This document shows positions 1-8,920 of a stretch of DNA of 56,979 nucleotides, in pieces. Source of the stretch: Pseudomonas citronellolis (GTDB taxonomy: Bacteria; Pseudomonadota; Gammaproteobacteria; Pseudomonadales; Pseudomonadaceae); contig NZ_JARJLT010000110.1 in the NCBI RefSeq assembly GCF_029335315.1, positions 1 to 56,979 on the forward strand. The letters are read 5' to 3'. Under the pieces are notes generated by a model that saw nothing but the letters and a program-made list of their open reading frames with translations, was not told where the DNA came from and made no database searches. The translations under genes were made by a program, and so were the position numbers. The stretch's first letter is position 1, and each line of letters opens with the position of its first letter.

Positions 1-184
1 CCCTGAGCCCCCTACGAAAGCGCTAAGCGGTTGATTTGAGTAGGCTCCCGGATTGCTGTTAAATACCGGCCGTGCTTTTTGCGCACGGCTGCCGGCCTTC
101 TTTCAGGCCACCTTCATCATTCCGGACCGAATCACCCGACCGGCAGCCTCTCGTCAAGTTACCCGCTCAAGGTGAATCAACAAG

Positions 185-781
185 ATGCTAAGAATCGTCC
201 ATCTGCTGACGGGCGCCCTCGCCCTGGCGCTATCCTTCGCCCCCTCGTTGCGCGCCGACGCCATCCCCTACCTGCAGAACGCCGACGCCGTGTATCTGGC
301 CCTGCTCGGCCTGACCGCACTGCTGCTGACCCCAGCCGGCAACCGCCCGCAACAGCTGCAGAGCCTGGTTTCGGCCCTGCTCGTACTGGCCGTGGTGCTG
401 CAGGTGCTGATCCTGCTGGCGCCGCTGCCCGCCATCGGCGAACAGCCGGCGATCATCCTGCCGCTGCTGGTACTGGCCGTCGCCGCCATCCTGCAACTGC
501 TTGGCACGCTGAACAAACCGGCCGCCCAATCCTTCACCAGCGCCGCGCCGATCAGCGACGAGAACCGCGAAACCGGGACGGTGAAGTGGTTCAACACGTC
601 CAAGGGCTTCGGCTTCATCTCCCGCGACACCGGCGAAGACATCTTCGTGCACTTCCGCGCCATCCGCGGCGAAGGCCACCGCATCCTGATCGAAGGCCAG
701 CGCGTGGAGTTCTCGGTGGTGCAGCGCGACAAGGGCCTGCAGGCCGAGGACGTGATCGCCGCCCTGCCCGGCCGGCGCTGA
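185..781 (+). CDS. Membrane-anchored cold-shock domain protein
   Basis: 198 aa. The first ~110 residues are hydrophobic and form about four membrane segments (roughly 3-22, 35-50, 60-82, 88-108). After a short linker, residues ~128-195 are a cold-shock (OB-fold) domain with both RNA-binding motifs visible, RNP1 as KGFGFI and RNP2 as DIFVHF. CSD proteins bind single-stranded RNA or DNA; here the domain should face the cytoplasm while anchored in the inner membrane. Soluble Csp proteins are only ~70 aa, so the N-terminal half is the unusual part. The ATG follows AAGGTGA by about 10 nt. It is convergent with slyX and shares a terminator with it. The PAO1 counterpart is probably PA0961 (from memory). 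Domain call is firm; cellular role unknown. Confidence 0.9.
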   Translation: MLRIVHLLTGALALALSFAPSLRADAIPYLQNADAVYLALLGLTALLLTPAGNRPQQLQSLVSALLVLAVVLQVLILLAPLPAIGEQPAIILPLLVLAVAAILQLLGTLNKPAAQSFTSAAPISDENRETGTVKWFNTSKGFGFISRDTGEDIFVHFRAIRGEGHRILIEGQRVEFSVVQRDKGLQAEDVIAALPGRR

Positions 782-796
782 CGCCCTCCCGAAACG

Positions 797-824
797 AAAA
801 AGCCCGCCAGATGGCGGGCTTTTT
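797..824. terminator. Bidirectional intrinsic terminator between the cold-shock gene and slyX
   Basis: A 12-bp stem (A5 then GCCCGCC, paired with GGCGGGC then T5) with a 4-nt loop. The A and T flanks let it end transcripts from both strands, which suits the two convergent genes either side. Confidence 0.9.
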
Positions 825-845
825 ACTGGGCGGGATCTCCCCACA

Positions 846-1052
846 TCAATAGTGCGGAGGCGGCGCCTCGTCTTCGGCGACGCCCACCTGCCCCTGCAGG
901 TCCTCCAGACGCTTGAGCAGCGCGTGCATCTGCAGGCGCAGGCGCTCGATCACGCGCTCCTGCTCGTAGACCACGTCGCTCAGGGTCTGCAAGGTGTCGT
1001 CCTGGAATGCCAGGCGGCTCTCCAGGTCGGCGATTCGCTCTTCGACGCTCAT
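846..1052 (-). CDS. slyX: SlyX family protein
   Basis: 68 aa. A short heptad-rich coiled coil with the SlyX pattern: [17 protein letters not shown] near the N-terminus and a charged tail ending PPPHY. No biochemical function is established for SlyX. The ATG at 1052 is preferred over the one at 1058 because AGGAG lies 8 nt before it but only 2 nt before the other. It follows the HIT gene on the same strand; the alternative start would share a base with that stop codon, so the two are probably cotranscribed. Confidence 0.88.
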   Translation of the reverse strand: MSVEERIADLESRLAFQDDTLQTLSDVVYEQERVIERLRLQMHALLKRLEDLQGQVGVAEDEAPPPHY

Positions 1053-1057
1053 CGACA

Positions 1058-1483
1058 TCACTCCTGCTCGAAACGGAAACCATCGCCCAGCGCCATGCGC
1101 AGCTTCTCGCGCAGCGCATGCAACTCGGCGTCCTCGTAGGCGCGCGCCGGGTGGCGCCCCCACACCGGCGCGGGCCAGGCGACATCGTCGCGGCGGCGCA
1201 CGATGACGTGAACGTGCAGCTGGCTGACCACGTTGCCAAGATTGGCGACATTCATCTTGTCGGCGTTGAAGGTGTCCTTGAGCACCTCCGCCAGGTGCGT
1301 GGCCTCACGCCACAGCTCCTGCTGCTCGTCCGGCGCCAGCTGGAAGACTTCGCTGACATCGGCGCGCCGCGGCACCAGGATGAACCAGGGGTACTGCGCA
1401 TCGTTCATCAGCAGCAGCCGGCTCAGGGCGAAGTCGCCCAGGGCGATGGTGTCCTGCTGCAGACGGGAATCCAAGACGAACAT
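1058..1483 (-). CDS. HIT family nucleotide hydrolase/transferase-like protein
   Basis: 141 aa, small soluble protein. The histidine-triad signature H-x-H-x-H is visible as [10 protein letters not shown], preceded by the usual N-x-G (ANLGNVV). HIT proteins hydrolyse or transfer nucleotide phosphoramidates and related dinucleotides; the substrate here is unknown. The motif lacks the final His of HxHxHxx and has Val-Arg instead, as in many bacterial HIT-like proteins. The ATG at 1483 (GGAG 8 nt upstream) is chosen over an in-frame GTG at 1489. It heads a two-gene unit with slyX. Confidence 0.9.
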   Translation of the reverse strand: MFVLDSRLQQDTIALGDFALSRLLLMNDAQYPWFILVPRRADVSEVFQLAPDEQQELWREATHLAEVLKDTFNADKMNVANLGNVVSQLHVHVIVRRRDDVAWPAPVWGRHPARAYEDAELHALREKLRMALGDGFRFEQE

Positions 1484-2209
1484 CGTCACTTCTCCAGTTC
1501 GACCAGTATCAAGAAGGAAAGCTTAGCCCCCACGCGGGAGCGAAGGGCGCGCAGCATACTAGAGGCAAGCCGGGGGAGACACTCGCCAGCGACGGAAGCT
1601 GCGCGATACCCTTGCACCACCTTCGTGCAAGGCTCCAAATCAGGGCATTTTCCGACAACAGGCCAAGGCACGATCCTGTCGGATTATCCGAAGAAATCGT
1701 ACAGAAAGCGCACCCTTCTCGAGCGAACCCGCTACATCCCAGGGCCCGCGCCATGCAGCGGCGGCGCACAAATCTGCACGCAACATCTTGAAATCTGCGC
1801 GCCGACGGCATACACCGTGCAACAACCGTGGCGACCGGAACACCCGGCAACGACCGGCAGGCTTTTGTGCACGGATGTTGCTAGGAGGTCCTCACCTCGA
1901 CTCAACAAGGAAGTCGCAGCGAAACTTGAACAAAAAACAACCAGCAAGTTAGCGACGACACCCTGGGGGAAATAAGAACAATCGAAAGACAGTCCGGTGT
2001 TGCATTTCAGGTTTCTCAAACTGAGACCTTTCCGGAAGCGACACCAGGCATACATGTTTGCGACAGTGCCATAAAGAAAACGTCTGAAGTTTCAGGCAAC
2101 TATCGCCAAGACATACCGCGTGCTATAAGTTAGCGCCGACAAAAAGAACGAGCCGTCACCGCGGCACAGAGTGATGGCAGATAACTTCAAAACCAAAGGA
2201 GCAATCACG
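1484..2209. other. 726-bp gene-free leader region upstream of the OprD porin
   Basis: No open frame here has Pseudomonas-like codon use or a good ribosome site. Base composition is less GC-rich than the surrounding genes, especially 1900-2200. It contains A-rich stretches fitting the AANAANAA pattern used by Hfq/Crc (1929-1936, 1971-1981), a dyad near 2009-2029 (AGGTTTCTC / GAGACCT), and a TATAAG that could be a -10 near 2122. A promoter, a regulated 5' leader or a small RNA are all possible; I cannot choose among them. Confidence 0.5.
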
Positions 2210-3544
2210 ATGAAAGTGATGAAGTGGAGCGCCATTGCCCTGGCGATTTCTGCAGCCACGTCCCAACTGGCCATGGCCGACGCCTTCGTCAGCGACCAAG
2301 CGGAAGCCAAGGGTTTCCTGGAAGACAGCCATCTGACCATCACCAACAAGATGGCCTACTACAACAAGATGGTTGGTGGCGACGGTCACAACCAGGCAGC
2401 GAACAATGCTCGCGATCCGCGCGACCTGACCTGGGCCATTCTCGGCAACTACGAATCCGGCTTCACCCAGGGCACCGTTGGTTTCGGTGTTGACGCCTTC
2501 GGCTACCTGTCGCTGAAACTCGACGGCGGCGATGGCCACCCGGGCAGCGGCTACACCCAGGTGAACAGCAAGGGTGAGATGCAGGACGACTACGGCAAGG
2601 CTGGCGGCGCGGTCAAGGTCCGCATCTCCAAGACCGAGCTGAAGTGGGGCGACATGCAGCCCACCGCTCCGGTATTCGCAGCAGGCGGCACCCGCCTGAT
2701 CCCGCAGGTTGCCAGCGGCTTCCAGATCCAGAGCAGCGAAATCGCCGGCCTGGACCTCGAAGGCGGCCACTTCACCAGCGGCACCAGCCCGAACACCACC
2801 AACCGCGACGACGGCATCTTCACTACCTACACCGGTATCGAAGCCAACTCGGCCGACTTCGTTGGTGGCAAGTACGCCATCACCGACAACGCCAGCGTTT
2901 CGCTGTACGGCGGCGAACTGGAAGACATCTGGCGCCAGTACTACTTCAACGGCAACTACACCCTGCCGATCGCCGACAACCAGTCGCTGGGCTTCGACTT
3001 CAACATCTACCGCACCAACGACGAAGGTTCGGCCAAGGCTGGCGACATCAACACCACCGCCTGGTCGCTGGCAGCCGCTTACACCCTCAGCGCGCACACC
3101 TTCACCCTGGCCTACCAGAAGATCCACGGCGACACGCCGTTCGACTACGCCCAGTTCGGCAGCGCCGGCGCCGGCAGTGGCGACTCGATCTTCCTGGCGA
3201 ACTCGGTCCAGTACTCCGACTTCAACGCCCCGGGCGAAAAATCCTGGCAGGCTCGCTACGACCTGAACATGGCTGAGTACGGCGTTCCCGGCCTGACCTT
3301 CATGACCCGTTACATCCACGGCGATGGCATCGACAACGTCGACCCCACCACCGAGTACGGCAACTACAACAACGGCGACAGTGAGCACGAAACCGATATC
3401 GAAGCCAAGTACGTACTGCAGGACGGCCCCGCCAAGGACCTGTCCTTCCGTATCCGTCAGGCCTTCCACTACGGTGACGACTCCACTGGCGGCCGCCAGA
3501 ACGAGTTCCGCCTGATCGCCGAGTACCCGCTGTCGATCATGTAA
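2210..3544 (+). CDS. oprD: OprD-family outer-membrane porin
   Basis: 444 aa, the usual OprD length. A signal peptide ends around AMA-DAFV (cleavage near residue 23). The mature protein has the family landmarks: GYESGFTQGTVGFG-type strands, the conserved loop segment MQPTAPVFAAGG, FDFNIYRTNDEG, and a C-terminal strand rich in aromatic and small residues. OprD channels take up basic amino acids and small peptides and admit carbapenems in P. aeruginosa. Similarity to PAO1 OprD (PA0958) looks high from memory. The start follows AAAGGAG at 2195-2201; an upstream in-frame start at 2171 would add residues before the signal peptide. A perfect terminator follows. Substrate range is inferred, since several close OprD paralogues exist. 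Confidence 0.93.
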   Translation: MKVMKWSAIALAISAATSQLAMADAFVSDQAEAKGFLEDSHLTITNKMAYYNKMVGGDGHNQAANNARDPRDLTWAILGNYESGFTQGTVGFGVDAFGYLSLKLDGGDGHPGSGYTQVNSKGEMQDDYGKAGGAVKVRISKTELKWGDMQPTAPVFAAGGTRLIPQVASGFQIQSSEIAGLDLEGGHFTSGTSPNTTNRDDGIFTTYTGIEANSADFVGGKYAITDNASVSLYGGELEDIWRQYYFNGNYTLPIADNQSLGFDFNIYRTNDEGSAKAGDINTTAWSLAAAYTLSAHTFTLAYQKIHGDTPFDYAQFGSAGAGSGDSIFLANSVQYSDFNAPGEKSWQARYDLNMAEYGVPGLTFMTRYIHGDGIDNVDPTTEYGNYNNGDSEHETDIEAKYVLQDGPAKDLSFRIRQAFHYGDDSTGGRQNEFRLIAEYPLSIM

Positions 3545-3569
3545 TCGACTCGCGAGTTCAAGCGATATC

Positions 3570-3597
3570 AAGAAGCCCGGCAATTGCCGGGCTTCTT
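3570..3597 (+). terminator. Intrinsic terminator of oprD
   Basis: A perfect 28-nt palindrome (AAGAAGCCCGGCAA and its complement) followed by CTTTT, 26 nt after the oprD stop codon. Confidence 0.92.
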
Positions 3598-3791
3598 CTT
3601 TTGCAAGTTCCACTACCTGCAACGCGCACTTAACACTTTCGATACAACGGGCGAATATCTCGAATAGTGCCAGCGCTACAGCAGAAAAGTTCGAGCCGGG
3701 CAACTTTCTCGCGAAATCCGCGATTCGACCGCGACACCCGACACTTGCGCCCGAGATTGCCGCGCCCGCCGCAGGTCGAGCGGCAGCGCCC

Positions 3792-3820
3792 TGTACGCGA
3801 CCAGGCACGCACCGTACAAT
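3792..3820 (+). promoter_or_regulatory. Possible sigma70 promoter of proS
   Basis: TACAAT at 3815-3820 with a weak -35 (TGTACG, 3792-3797) at 17-nt spacing, 40 nt before the proS ATG. The rest of the 316-bp gap between oprD and proS shows nothing else apart from the oprD terminator. Confidence 0.45.
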
Positions 3821-3860
3821 GCCCGCCTACCTCCGTCTCGCAATCGAATAACGGCCGAAC

Positions 3861-5576
3861 ATGCGTACCAGTCAGTACCTGCTGTCCACCCTCAAAGAAA
3901 CTCCCGCCGACGCCGTGGTCATCAGCCACCAGCTGCTGCTGCGCGCGGGCATGATCCGCAAGCTGGCCTCGGGTCTGTACACCTGGCTGCCGATGGGCCT
4001 GCGGGTACTGCGCAAGGCCGAGACCATCGTCCGCGAGGAAATGAACGCCGCCGGCGCCCTGGAAGTGCTGATGCCGGCCGTGCAACCCGCCGAACTGTGG
4101 CAGGAATCCGGCCGCTGGCAGCAGTACGGTCCCGAGCTGCTGCGCCTGAAGGACCGCCACGATCGCGAGTTCTGCGTCGGCCCGACCCACGAAGAAGTGA
4201 TCACCGACCTCGCGCGCAACGAGCTGTCCAGCTACAAGCAGCTGCCGATCAACTTCTACCAGATCCAGACCAAGTTCCGTGACGAGATCCGTCCGCGCTT
4301 CGGCCTGATGCGCGGTCGCGAGTTCATCATGAAGGACGCCTACTCCTTCCACATGACCCAGGACTCGCTGCAGCAGACCTACGACGGCATGTACGCCGCC
4401 TATTGCAAGGTCTTCACCCGCCTGGGCCTGGACTTCCGCCCCGTGCAGGCCGACAACGGCTCGATCGGTGGCAGCGGCTCCCACGAATTCCACGTGCTGG
4501 CCAACTCCGGCGAAGACGACATCGTCTTCAGCGACAGCTCCGACTACGCCGCCAACATCGAGAAGGCCGAAGCCCTGCCGCGGGAAACCGTGCGTGGCGC
4601 GGCCAGCGAGGAACTGCGCCTGGTCGATACCCCGGCGACCAAGACCATCGCCGACCTGGTGGAAAAATTCGGCCTGGCCATCGAGAAGACCATCAAGACC
4701 CTGGTGGTGCATGGCGCCGAGGAAGGCAAGCTGGTCGCCCTGGTCATCCGTGGCGACCACGAGCTGAACGAAATCAAGGCCGCCAACCTGCCGCAGGTCG
4801 CAAGCCCCCTGCAGATGGCCAGCGAAGCCGCGATCAAGGCCGCCATCGGCGCCGCGCCCGGCTCCCTCGGCCCGCTGAACCTGCCGCTGCCGTGCATCGT
4901 CGACCGTTCCGTGGCCCTGATGAGCGATTTCGCCATCGGCGCCAACGTCGACGACAAGCACTACTTCGGCGTGAACTGGGAGCGCGACCTGCCGCTGCCG
5001 GAAGTCGCCGACCTGCGCAACGTCGTCGCCGGCGACCCCAGCCCGGACGGCAAGGGCACCCTGGTGATCCGTCGCGGCATCGAAGTCGGGCACATCTTCC
5101 AGCTCGGCACCAAGTACAGCGAGGCGATGAAGCTCAACGTCCTCAGCGAGCAGGGCAAGCCCGTCACCCTGATCATGGGCTGCTACGGTATCGGCGTGTC
5201 CCGCGTGGTCGCCGCCGCCATCGAGCAGAACAACGACGCCCGCGGCATTCTCTGGCCGGACGCCCTGGCGCCCTTCCAGATCGCCCTGGTGCCGCTGAAG
5301 TACGAGACCGAGAGCGTGCGCGAGGCGACCGACAAGCTCTACGCCGAGCTGACCGCCGCCGGTTACGAAGTGCTGCTGGACGACCGCGACAAGAAGACCA
5401 GCCCCGGGGTGAAGTTCGCCGACATGGAACTGATCGGCATCCCGCACCGCATCGTGGTCAGCGACCGCGGCCTGGGTGAAGGCACCCTGGAATACAAGGG
5501 CCGTCGCGACAGCGAATCGCAGAACATCGCGGTGACCGGTGTCATGGACTTCCTCAAGGCGAAGATCGGCAACTGA
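3861..5576 (+). CDS. proS: Prolyl-tRNA synthetase
   Basis: 571 aa, a bacterial-type class II aminoacyl-tRNA synthetase that charges tRNA-Pro in the cytoplasm. Motif 2 is seen as [17 protein letters not shown] around residue 138. Motif 3 (GIGVSR) lies near residue 443. The ~180-residue insertion between them (about 225-405) is the editing domain that clears mischarged Ala-tRNA-Pro. The C-terminal anticodon-binding domain includes [22 protein letters not shown]. Length is normal. The downstream lipoprotein gene starts 8 nt after the stop, so the two are likely cotranscribed. Confidence 0.98.
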   Translation: MRTSQYLLSTLKETPADAVVISHQLLLRAGMIRKLASGLYTWLPMGLRVLRKAETIVREEMNAAGALEVLMPAVQPAELWQESGRWQQYGPELLRLKDRHDREFCVGPTHEEVITDLARNELSSYKQLPINFYQIQTKFRDEIRPRFGLMRGREFIMKDAYSFHMTQDSLQQTYDGMYAAYCKVFTRLGLDFRPVQADNGSIGGSGSHEFHVLANSGEDDIVFSDSSDYAANIEKAEALPRETVRGAASEELRLVDTPATKTIADLVEKFGLAIEKTIKTLVVHGAEEGKLVALVIRGDHELNEIKAANLPQVASPLQMASEAAIKAAIGAAPGSLGPLNLPLPCIVDRSVALMSDFAIGANVDDKHYFGVNWERDLPLPEVADLRNVVAGDPSPDGKGTLVIRRGIEVGHIFQLGTKYSEAMKLNVLSEQGKPVTLIMGCYGIGVSRVVAAAIEQNNDARGILWPDALAPFQIALVPLKYETESVREATDKLYAELTAAGYEVLLDDRDKKTSPGVKFADMELIGIPHRIVVSDRGLGEGTLEYKGRRDSESQNIAVTGVMDFLKAKIGN

Positions 5577-5584
5577 GCACGACG

Positions 5585-6541
5585 ATGTCCCCGCGAAGCA
5601 CCACCCGCCTCAAGGCTGCCGCCCTGTGCGGCAGCCTTGTACTGAGCGGCTGCGCCAACCACATGTCGCAGCGCAGCGAGCACGAGGAACGCGTCGAGCG
5701 CAAGCTGCTCGACCACAGCCTGCAGATCGACGTCGGCGAGCCCGGCGTCCTGCAGCTGCCGCAGCGTCGCGTGCGCATCCAGGAACAGAAGACCTTCGAG
5801 GTCACCACCTTCGAGGTGAGCCGTCGCTACGACCGCTACACGCCCTACCAGGCATGGCGCGAGCTGTACGAAGTGCCGCTGGGCGCGGTGACCTTCGTCG
5901 CCGGCGTAGGCGCCAACGTGGTCAATGTGTTCGCCCTGGGCAACCTGCCGGAAAGCGTCACCCACGGCTGGATCAGCTACGGCATCGACGGCATGAACCC
6001 GTTCATGAACGTGCAATCCAACGGTCGCGCCGAGCAGAACCTGGCCGGTATCGACGAGCAGCAGCGCAACAAGCACACCGAGTACTCCAGCCTGCCCTGG
6101 GCCGAACGTCCGGTGCAGGTCAGCGTCGGCAAGGAAACCCAGGAGCTGCTGACCGACCGCCACGGCATCCTGCGCCTGAATCTGCTGGACAGCCCCTTCA
6201 GCGACAATGCCGTGTACAGCAGCGGACGCCTGCAGCTGAGCGTGCGCGACCCGCAGGACAGCGCCCATGGCGAAGCCGCCCTGCTGGTCAGCCCGACGCT
6301 GCGCGGCAAGCTGCACGAAGCCCATGGGCTGATCTACGACGACCTGGAAGGCGAAGACGTGCAGCACTGGGTGCACCGGGTCAAGCGCCTCTCCGACCTG
6401 GGCCTGGAAGAAGAAGCCAGCGAGCTGGAACAGAGCCTGATCGAGCTGACCCGCAACGATCCGGAACTGCAGAAGGACTTCCTGCACCGCCTGCTGACCG
6501 ACGCCGGTCGCCTAGCCGCCGACCCCGGCGCCAGCAACTGA
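5585..6541 (+). CDS. Hypothetical lipoprotein
   Basis: 318 aa. The N-terminus is a lipoprotein signal with lipobox LSGC (acylated Cys23); the +2 residue is Ala, which fits outer-membrane sorting. A central stretch around residues 95-125 (LGAVTFVAGVGANVVNVFALG) is mildly hydrophobic, and the C-terminal ~70 residues are acidic and helical. No catalytic motif is recognised. It lies 8 nt after proS, but no functional link is evident. The PAO1 equivalent is probably PA0955 (from memory), also uncharacterised. Confidence 0.85.
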   Translation: MSPRSTTRLKAAALCGSLVLSGCANHMSQRSEHEERVERKLLDHSLQIDVGEPGVLQLPQRRVRIQEQKTFEVTTFEVSRRYDRYTPYQAWRELYEVPLGAVTFVAGVGANVVNVFALGNLPESVTHGWISYGIDGMNPFMNVQSNGRAEQNLAGIDEQQRNKHTEYSSLPWAERPVQVSVGKETQELLTDRHGILRLNLLDSPFSDNAVYSSGRLQLSVRDPQDSAHGEAALLVSPTLRGKLHEAHGLIYDDLEGEDVQHWVHRVKRLSDLGLEEEASELEQSLIELTRNDPELQKDFLHRLLTDAGRLAADPGASN

Positions 6542-6578
6542 ACCCATCGGCGCGCCCCGCGCGCCGACGGTGCCCGGC

Positions 6579-6854
6579 TCAGCGCCGGACGATGAACCCG
6601 GTGATGCCCTGGGCGGGCATGTCCTGTAGCTCCACCGACGTCACCTCGGCCTCCTTCGGCCCCTCGCGCAGCCACTCGCGCAGCTCGTTGACGGCGACCT
6701 CGTCCCCCTCGGCCAACACCTCGACCCGGCCGTCGTCCAGGTTGCGCACCCAGCCATCGATGCCCAGGCGCTCGGCCTGCTCCTGGGTGCTCTGGCGGTA
6801 GTACACCCCCTGCACCCGGCCACTGACGAACCCGTGCACGCAGATTCTCGCCAT
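6579..6854 (-). CDS. acyP: Acylphosphatase
   Basis: 91 aa, the standard length of this small ferredoxin-like enzyme. It hydrolyses acyl phosphates such as carbamoyl phosphate and 1,3-bisphosphoglycerate. The phosphate loop GRVQGVYYR (12-20) contains catalytic Arg20, and Asn38 (GWVRN) is the second catalytic residue; both are intact. The ATG shares its A with the stop codon of the preceding TlpA-like gene (TGATG), so translation is probably coupled. Confidence 0.95.
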   Translation of the reverse strand: MARICVHGFVSGRVQGVYYRQSTQEQAERLGIDGWVRNLDDGRVEVLAEGDEVAVNELREWLREGPKEAEVTSVELQDMPAQGITGFIVRR

Positions 6855-7324
6855 CAGCGCTTCTCCTCCTGCAATGCCTGCAAGCGTGCCTTCACGCCGC
6901 TGGCGGTCTGCTCGCCGAGCAGGCTATCGCGCACCTGGCCCCTGGCATCGACGATATAGGTGACCGGCAAGGCTTCGCTGCGCGGCAGCTTGAAGCGCTC
7001 CGCCGGATCGTCGGCCAGCACGGTGTACTGGATGCCGAGCGCCTCGGCGGCCTTGCTCAACTCGGCGTCACGCAGTCCATCGTAGTTCACTCCCACCACC
7101 CGCACGCCCTTGTCCCGGCCCTCTTTGGCCAGCGCATTGAGCTCGGGCACTTCCTTGCGACAGGGAGCGCACCAATCGGCCCAGTAATTGATGACTAGCC
7201 ACTGGCCATCTAGGCTTGCAGCCGGTACCTTTCTTCCGTACTGATCGACGCCGTAATCCGCCGAGCAGCCAGCCAGGATCAGGCCGGCCAACAGTCCACC
7301 GACAAAACGGAGCCGTACTCCCAT
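6854..7324 (-). CDS. TlpA/ResA-like thioredoxin-fold lipoprotein
   Basis: 156 aa. The start at 7324 gives a clean lipoprotein signal with lipobox LAGC (Cys20); a longer frame upstream has no signal and is out of place. The rest is a TlpA-type thioredoxin fold: WADWCAPC (active Cys52 and Cys55) and a cis-Pro region (EALPVTYIVDARG). Such proteins reduce or exchange disulphides in the periplasm, for instance during cytochrome c maturation; the partner here is unknown. It is translationally coupled to acylphosphatase, and its start is only 30 bp from the divergent gene at 7355. Confidence 0.92.
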   Translation of the reverse strand: MGVRLRFVGGLLAGLILAGCSADYGVDQYGRKVPAASLDGQWLVINYWADWCAPCRKEVPELNALAKEGRDKGVRVVGVNYDGLRDAELSKAAEALGIQYTVLADDPAERFKLPRSEALPVTYIVDARGQVRDSLLGEQTASGVKARLQALQEEKR

Positions 7325-7354
7325 GCCTTCAGTCCTCGTGTATGCGGGGTGGTC

Positions 7355-8761
7355 ATGATGCTCAGCGCCCTGCGCCTGGAAGTACCGGACATTCTCGAAG
7401 AGGACGGCGACGCGGCGAGCAATCTGCCGGCGGGCCTGGCGCAGGCCCGACGCCTGTCGGTACATGAAGGTCTGCAGCATTGCCTGGGGGTCCTGTTCCG
7501 CCTGAATCGTTGTGCGCTGACCTTACTGGAAAGGCAGCGCGCGCTGCAAAGCCTCGCCGAAGAATATCGCCACTACACCCGGCTGATCCGCAACGACAAA
7601 TCCCCGCCGGCGCTCTTTGTGCATTTCTGCGGCGAGCTGGCCGCCGGCTTCAAGCGCCTGCTGCTGCAGATTCTCAACGGCCACAAGCCGTCGCGCCCGC
7701 ACCTGGCCTGGTGCCTGTACATGGCCGAGCACTTCCTCGCCCAGGCCCTGCTGCGCCACTACCAGCAGTACCAGGAGCCGCCGGGCTCGCTGTGGCGCGA
7801 CAGCCACCTGCTGTACTGGATCGGCGAGCACCAGGAATGCCTGGACGAACCCATCGCGGCGGCCTTCGAGCCGGCGCCGGCCGGCACCCTGCGCGGCCTC
7901 TACCAGCAATCGCTGCTGCTGGCCCTGAGCAACCCCTTCCACCTGGCCGAAGGCGAAGCCCCGTTGCTGTTCGGCGCGCTGGCGCCGCTGGCCGGGCTGG
8001 CGCGCTTGCAGCCCTGGGACGACGAGGAACAGGAAGGCTACGTGGTCGACCTGGGCGAGGATCGCCCGTGCCTGGGCTTCGAGCAGAAGCCCGCCGCGCC
8101 GGCCGAACAGTTGCGGCGCCTGGAACTGGGCGCGCTGCTGATCGCCCTGCACGACCCGGCGCCGCTGCGCCCGGCACCGGAGGCGCAACTGCTGGAGCAG
8201 GTTCGCCCGCACTGGCTCGGCCATCAGCAGCGCCGCCACCTGCGCGCGGAGAAACACGAAAACTGCCAACTGATCGTCGGCCTGACGGCCATCCAGGCGC
8301 ACCTGCTGGCCAGCGCCGCGGGCAGCTGCGAGGCCCAAGTGGCGGACAGCAGCCCCGGCGGCGCGCGCATTCTCTGCCAGGGCAGCCAGTCTCAGCGCCT
8401 GCCGATCGGGCAATTGCTGCTGATTCTCGGCACGCCGGGAACGCCGATTCTGGCGGTGGTGCGCTGGCGCCACCTCAACGGGGAAGGCCTGCACCTGGGC
8501 CTGCGTTACCTCAAGGGCCTGCCCAGGCCGGTCTGGTTGCGCCGCACACCTGACGCCCAGCGTCACCCGGCAGTACTGCAAAGCACGCCCGATCCCGGCA
8601 ACGGCTGGTACCACGGCATCTGGTTGCCCCAGGGGCAGTTCGTCGAAGGCGAGAATCTCTGGTTGCAGCTGGCCAGCTTCGACAACCAGACCATACTGCC
8701 GCTGCCCGTGGCCAACTTGCGCACCCCGCTGGTCAGTCGCCACCCGTTGCGGCTGGCCTGA
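7355..8761 (+). CDS. Uncharacterised protein with PilZ-like c-di-GMP motifs
   Basis: 468 aa, soluble, no signal or membrane segment. The first ~270 residues are a helical domain rich in Leu, His and Gln that I do not recognise. The C-terminal part (about 290-410, numbering from a GTG two codons upstream) has the two hallmarks of PilZ domains: RxxxR as RRHLR (295-299) and DxSxxG as DSSPGG (333-338), followed by a beta-rich segment (LLLILGTPGTPILAVVRW). The spacing between the motifs is longer than usual. The best start is ATG 7355 or 7358; no strong ribosome site separates them. The PAO1 counterpart is probably PA0952, not among the classical PilZ proteins as I recall. c-di-GMP binding is inference. 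Confidence 0.75.
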   Translation: MMLSALRLEVPDILEEDGDAASNLPAGLAQARRLSVHEGLQHCLGVLFRLNRCALTLLERQRALQSLAEEYRHYTRLIRNDKSPPALFVHFCGELAAGFKRLLLQILNGHKPSRPHLAWCLYMAEHFLAQALLRHYQQYQEPPGSLWRDSHLLYWIGEHQECLDEPIAAAFEPAPAGTLRGLYQQSLLLALSNPFHLAEGEAPLLFGALAPLAGLARLQPWDDEEQEGYVVDLGEDRPCLGFEQKPAAPAEQLRRLELGALLIALHDPAPLRPAPEAQLLEQVRPHWLGHQQRRHLRAEKHENCQLIVGLTAIQAHLLASAAGSCEAQVADSSPGGARILCQGSQSQRLPIGQLLLILGTPGTPILAVVRWRHLNGEGLHLGLRYLKGLPRPVWLRRTPDAQRHPAVLQSTPDPGNGWYHGIWLPQGQFVEGENLWLQLASFDNQTILPLPVANLRTPLVSRHPLRLA

Positions 8762-8920
8762 TGCCGCCATTTGCGAGCGGCGTCACAGCCAAGATCGGCA
8801 GCACGCACGTTCTGCCGCGAACGCGCTTCCTATAATGCCGGCGATCGGCGGAAGTCACGCTTCCGTCGCCCCAGAGCCGGTGCCATGCACGCCGGCCGCC
8901 CGCCAACACGGAACCGCCAG

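Noticed and set aside
1-184. Gene or RNA at the left edge
   Set aside because: Only short low-quality frames and an imperfect GC-rich hairpin (about 68-106) are seen; probably the tail of a neighbouring unit plus the cold-shock gene leader.
1007-1975. 322-codon frame on the plus strand over the HIT gene and the oprD leader
   Set aside because: The first half is antisense to the HIT gene, and the second half has atypical codon use and no start signal.
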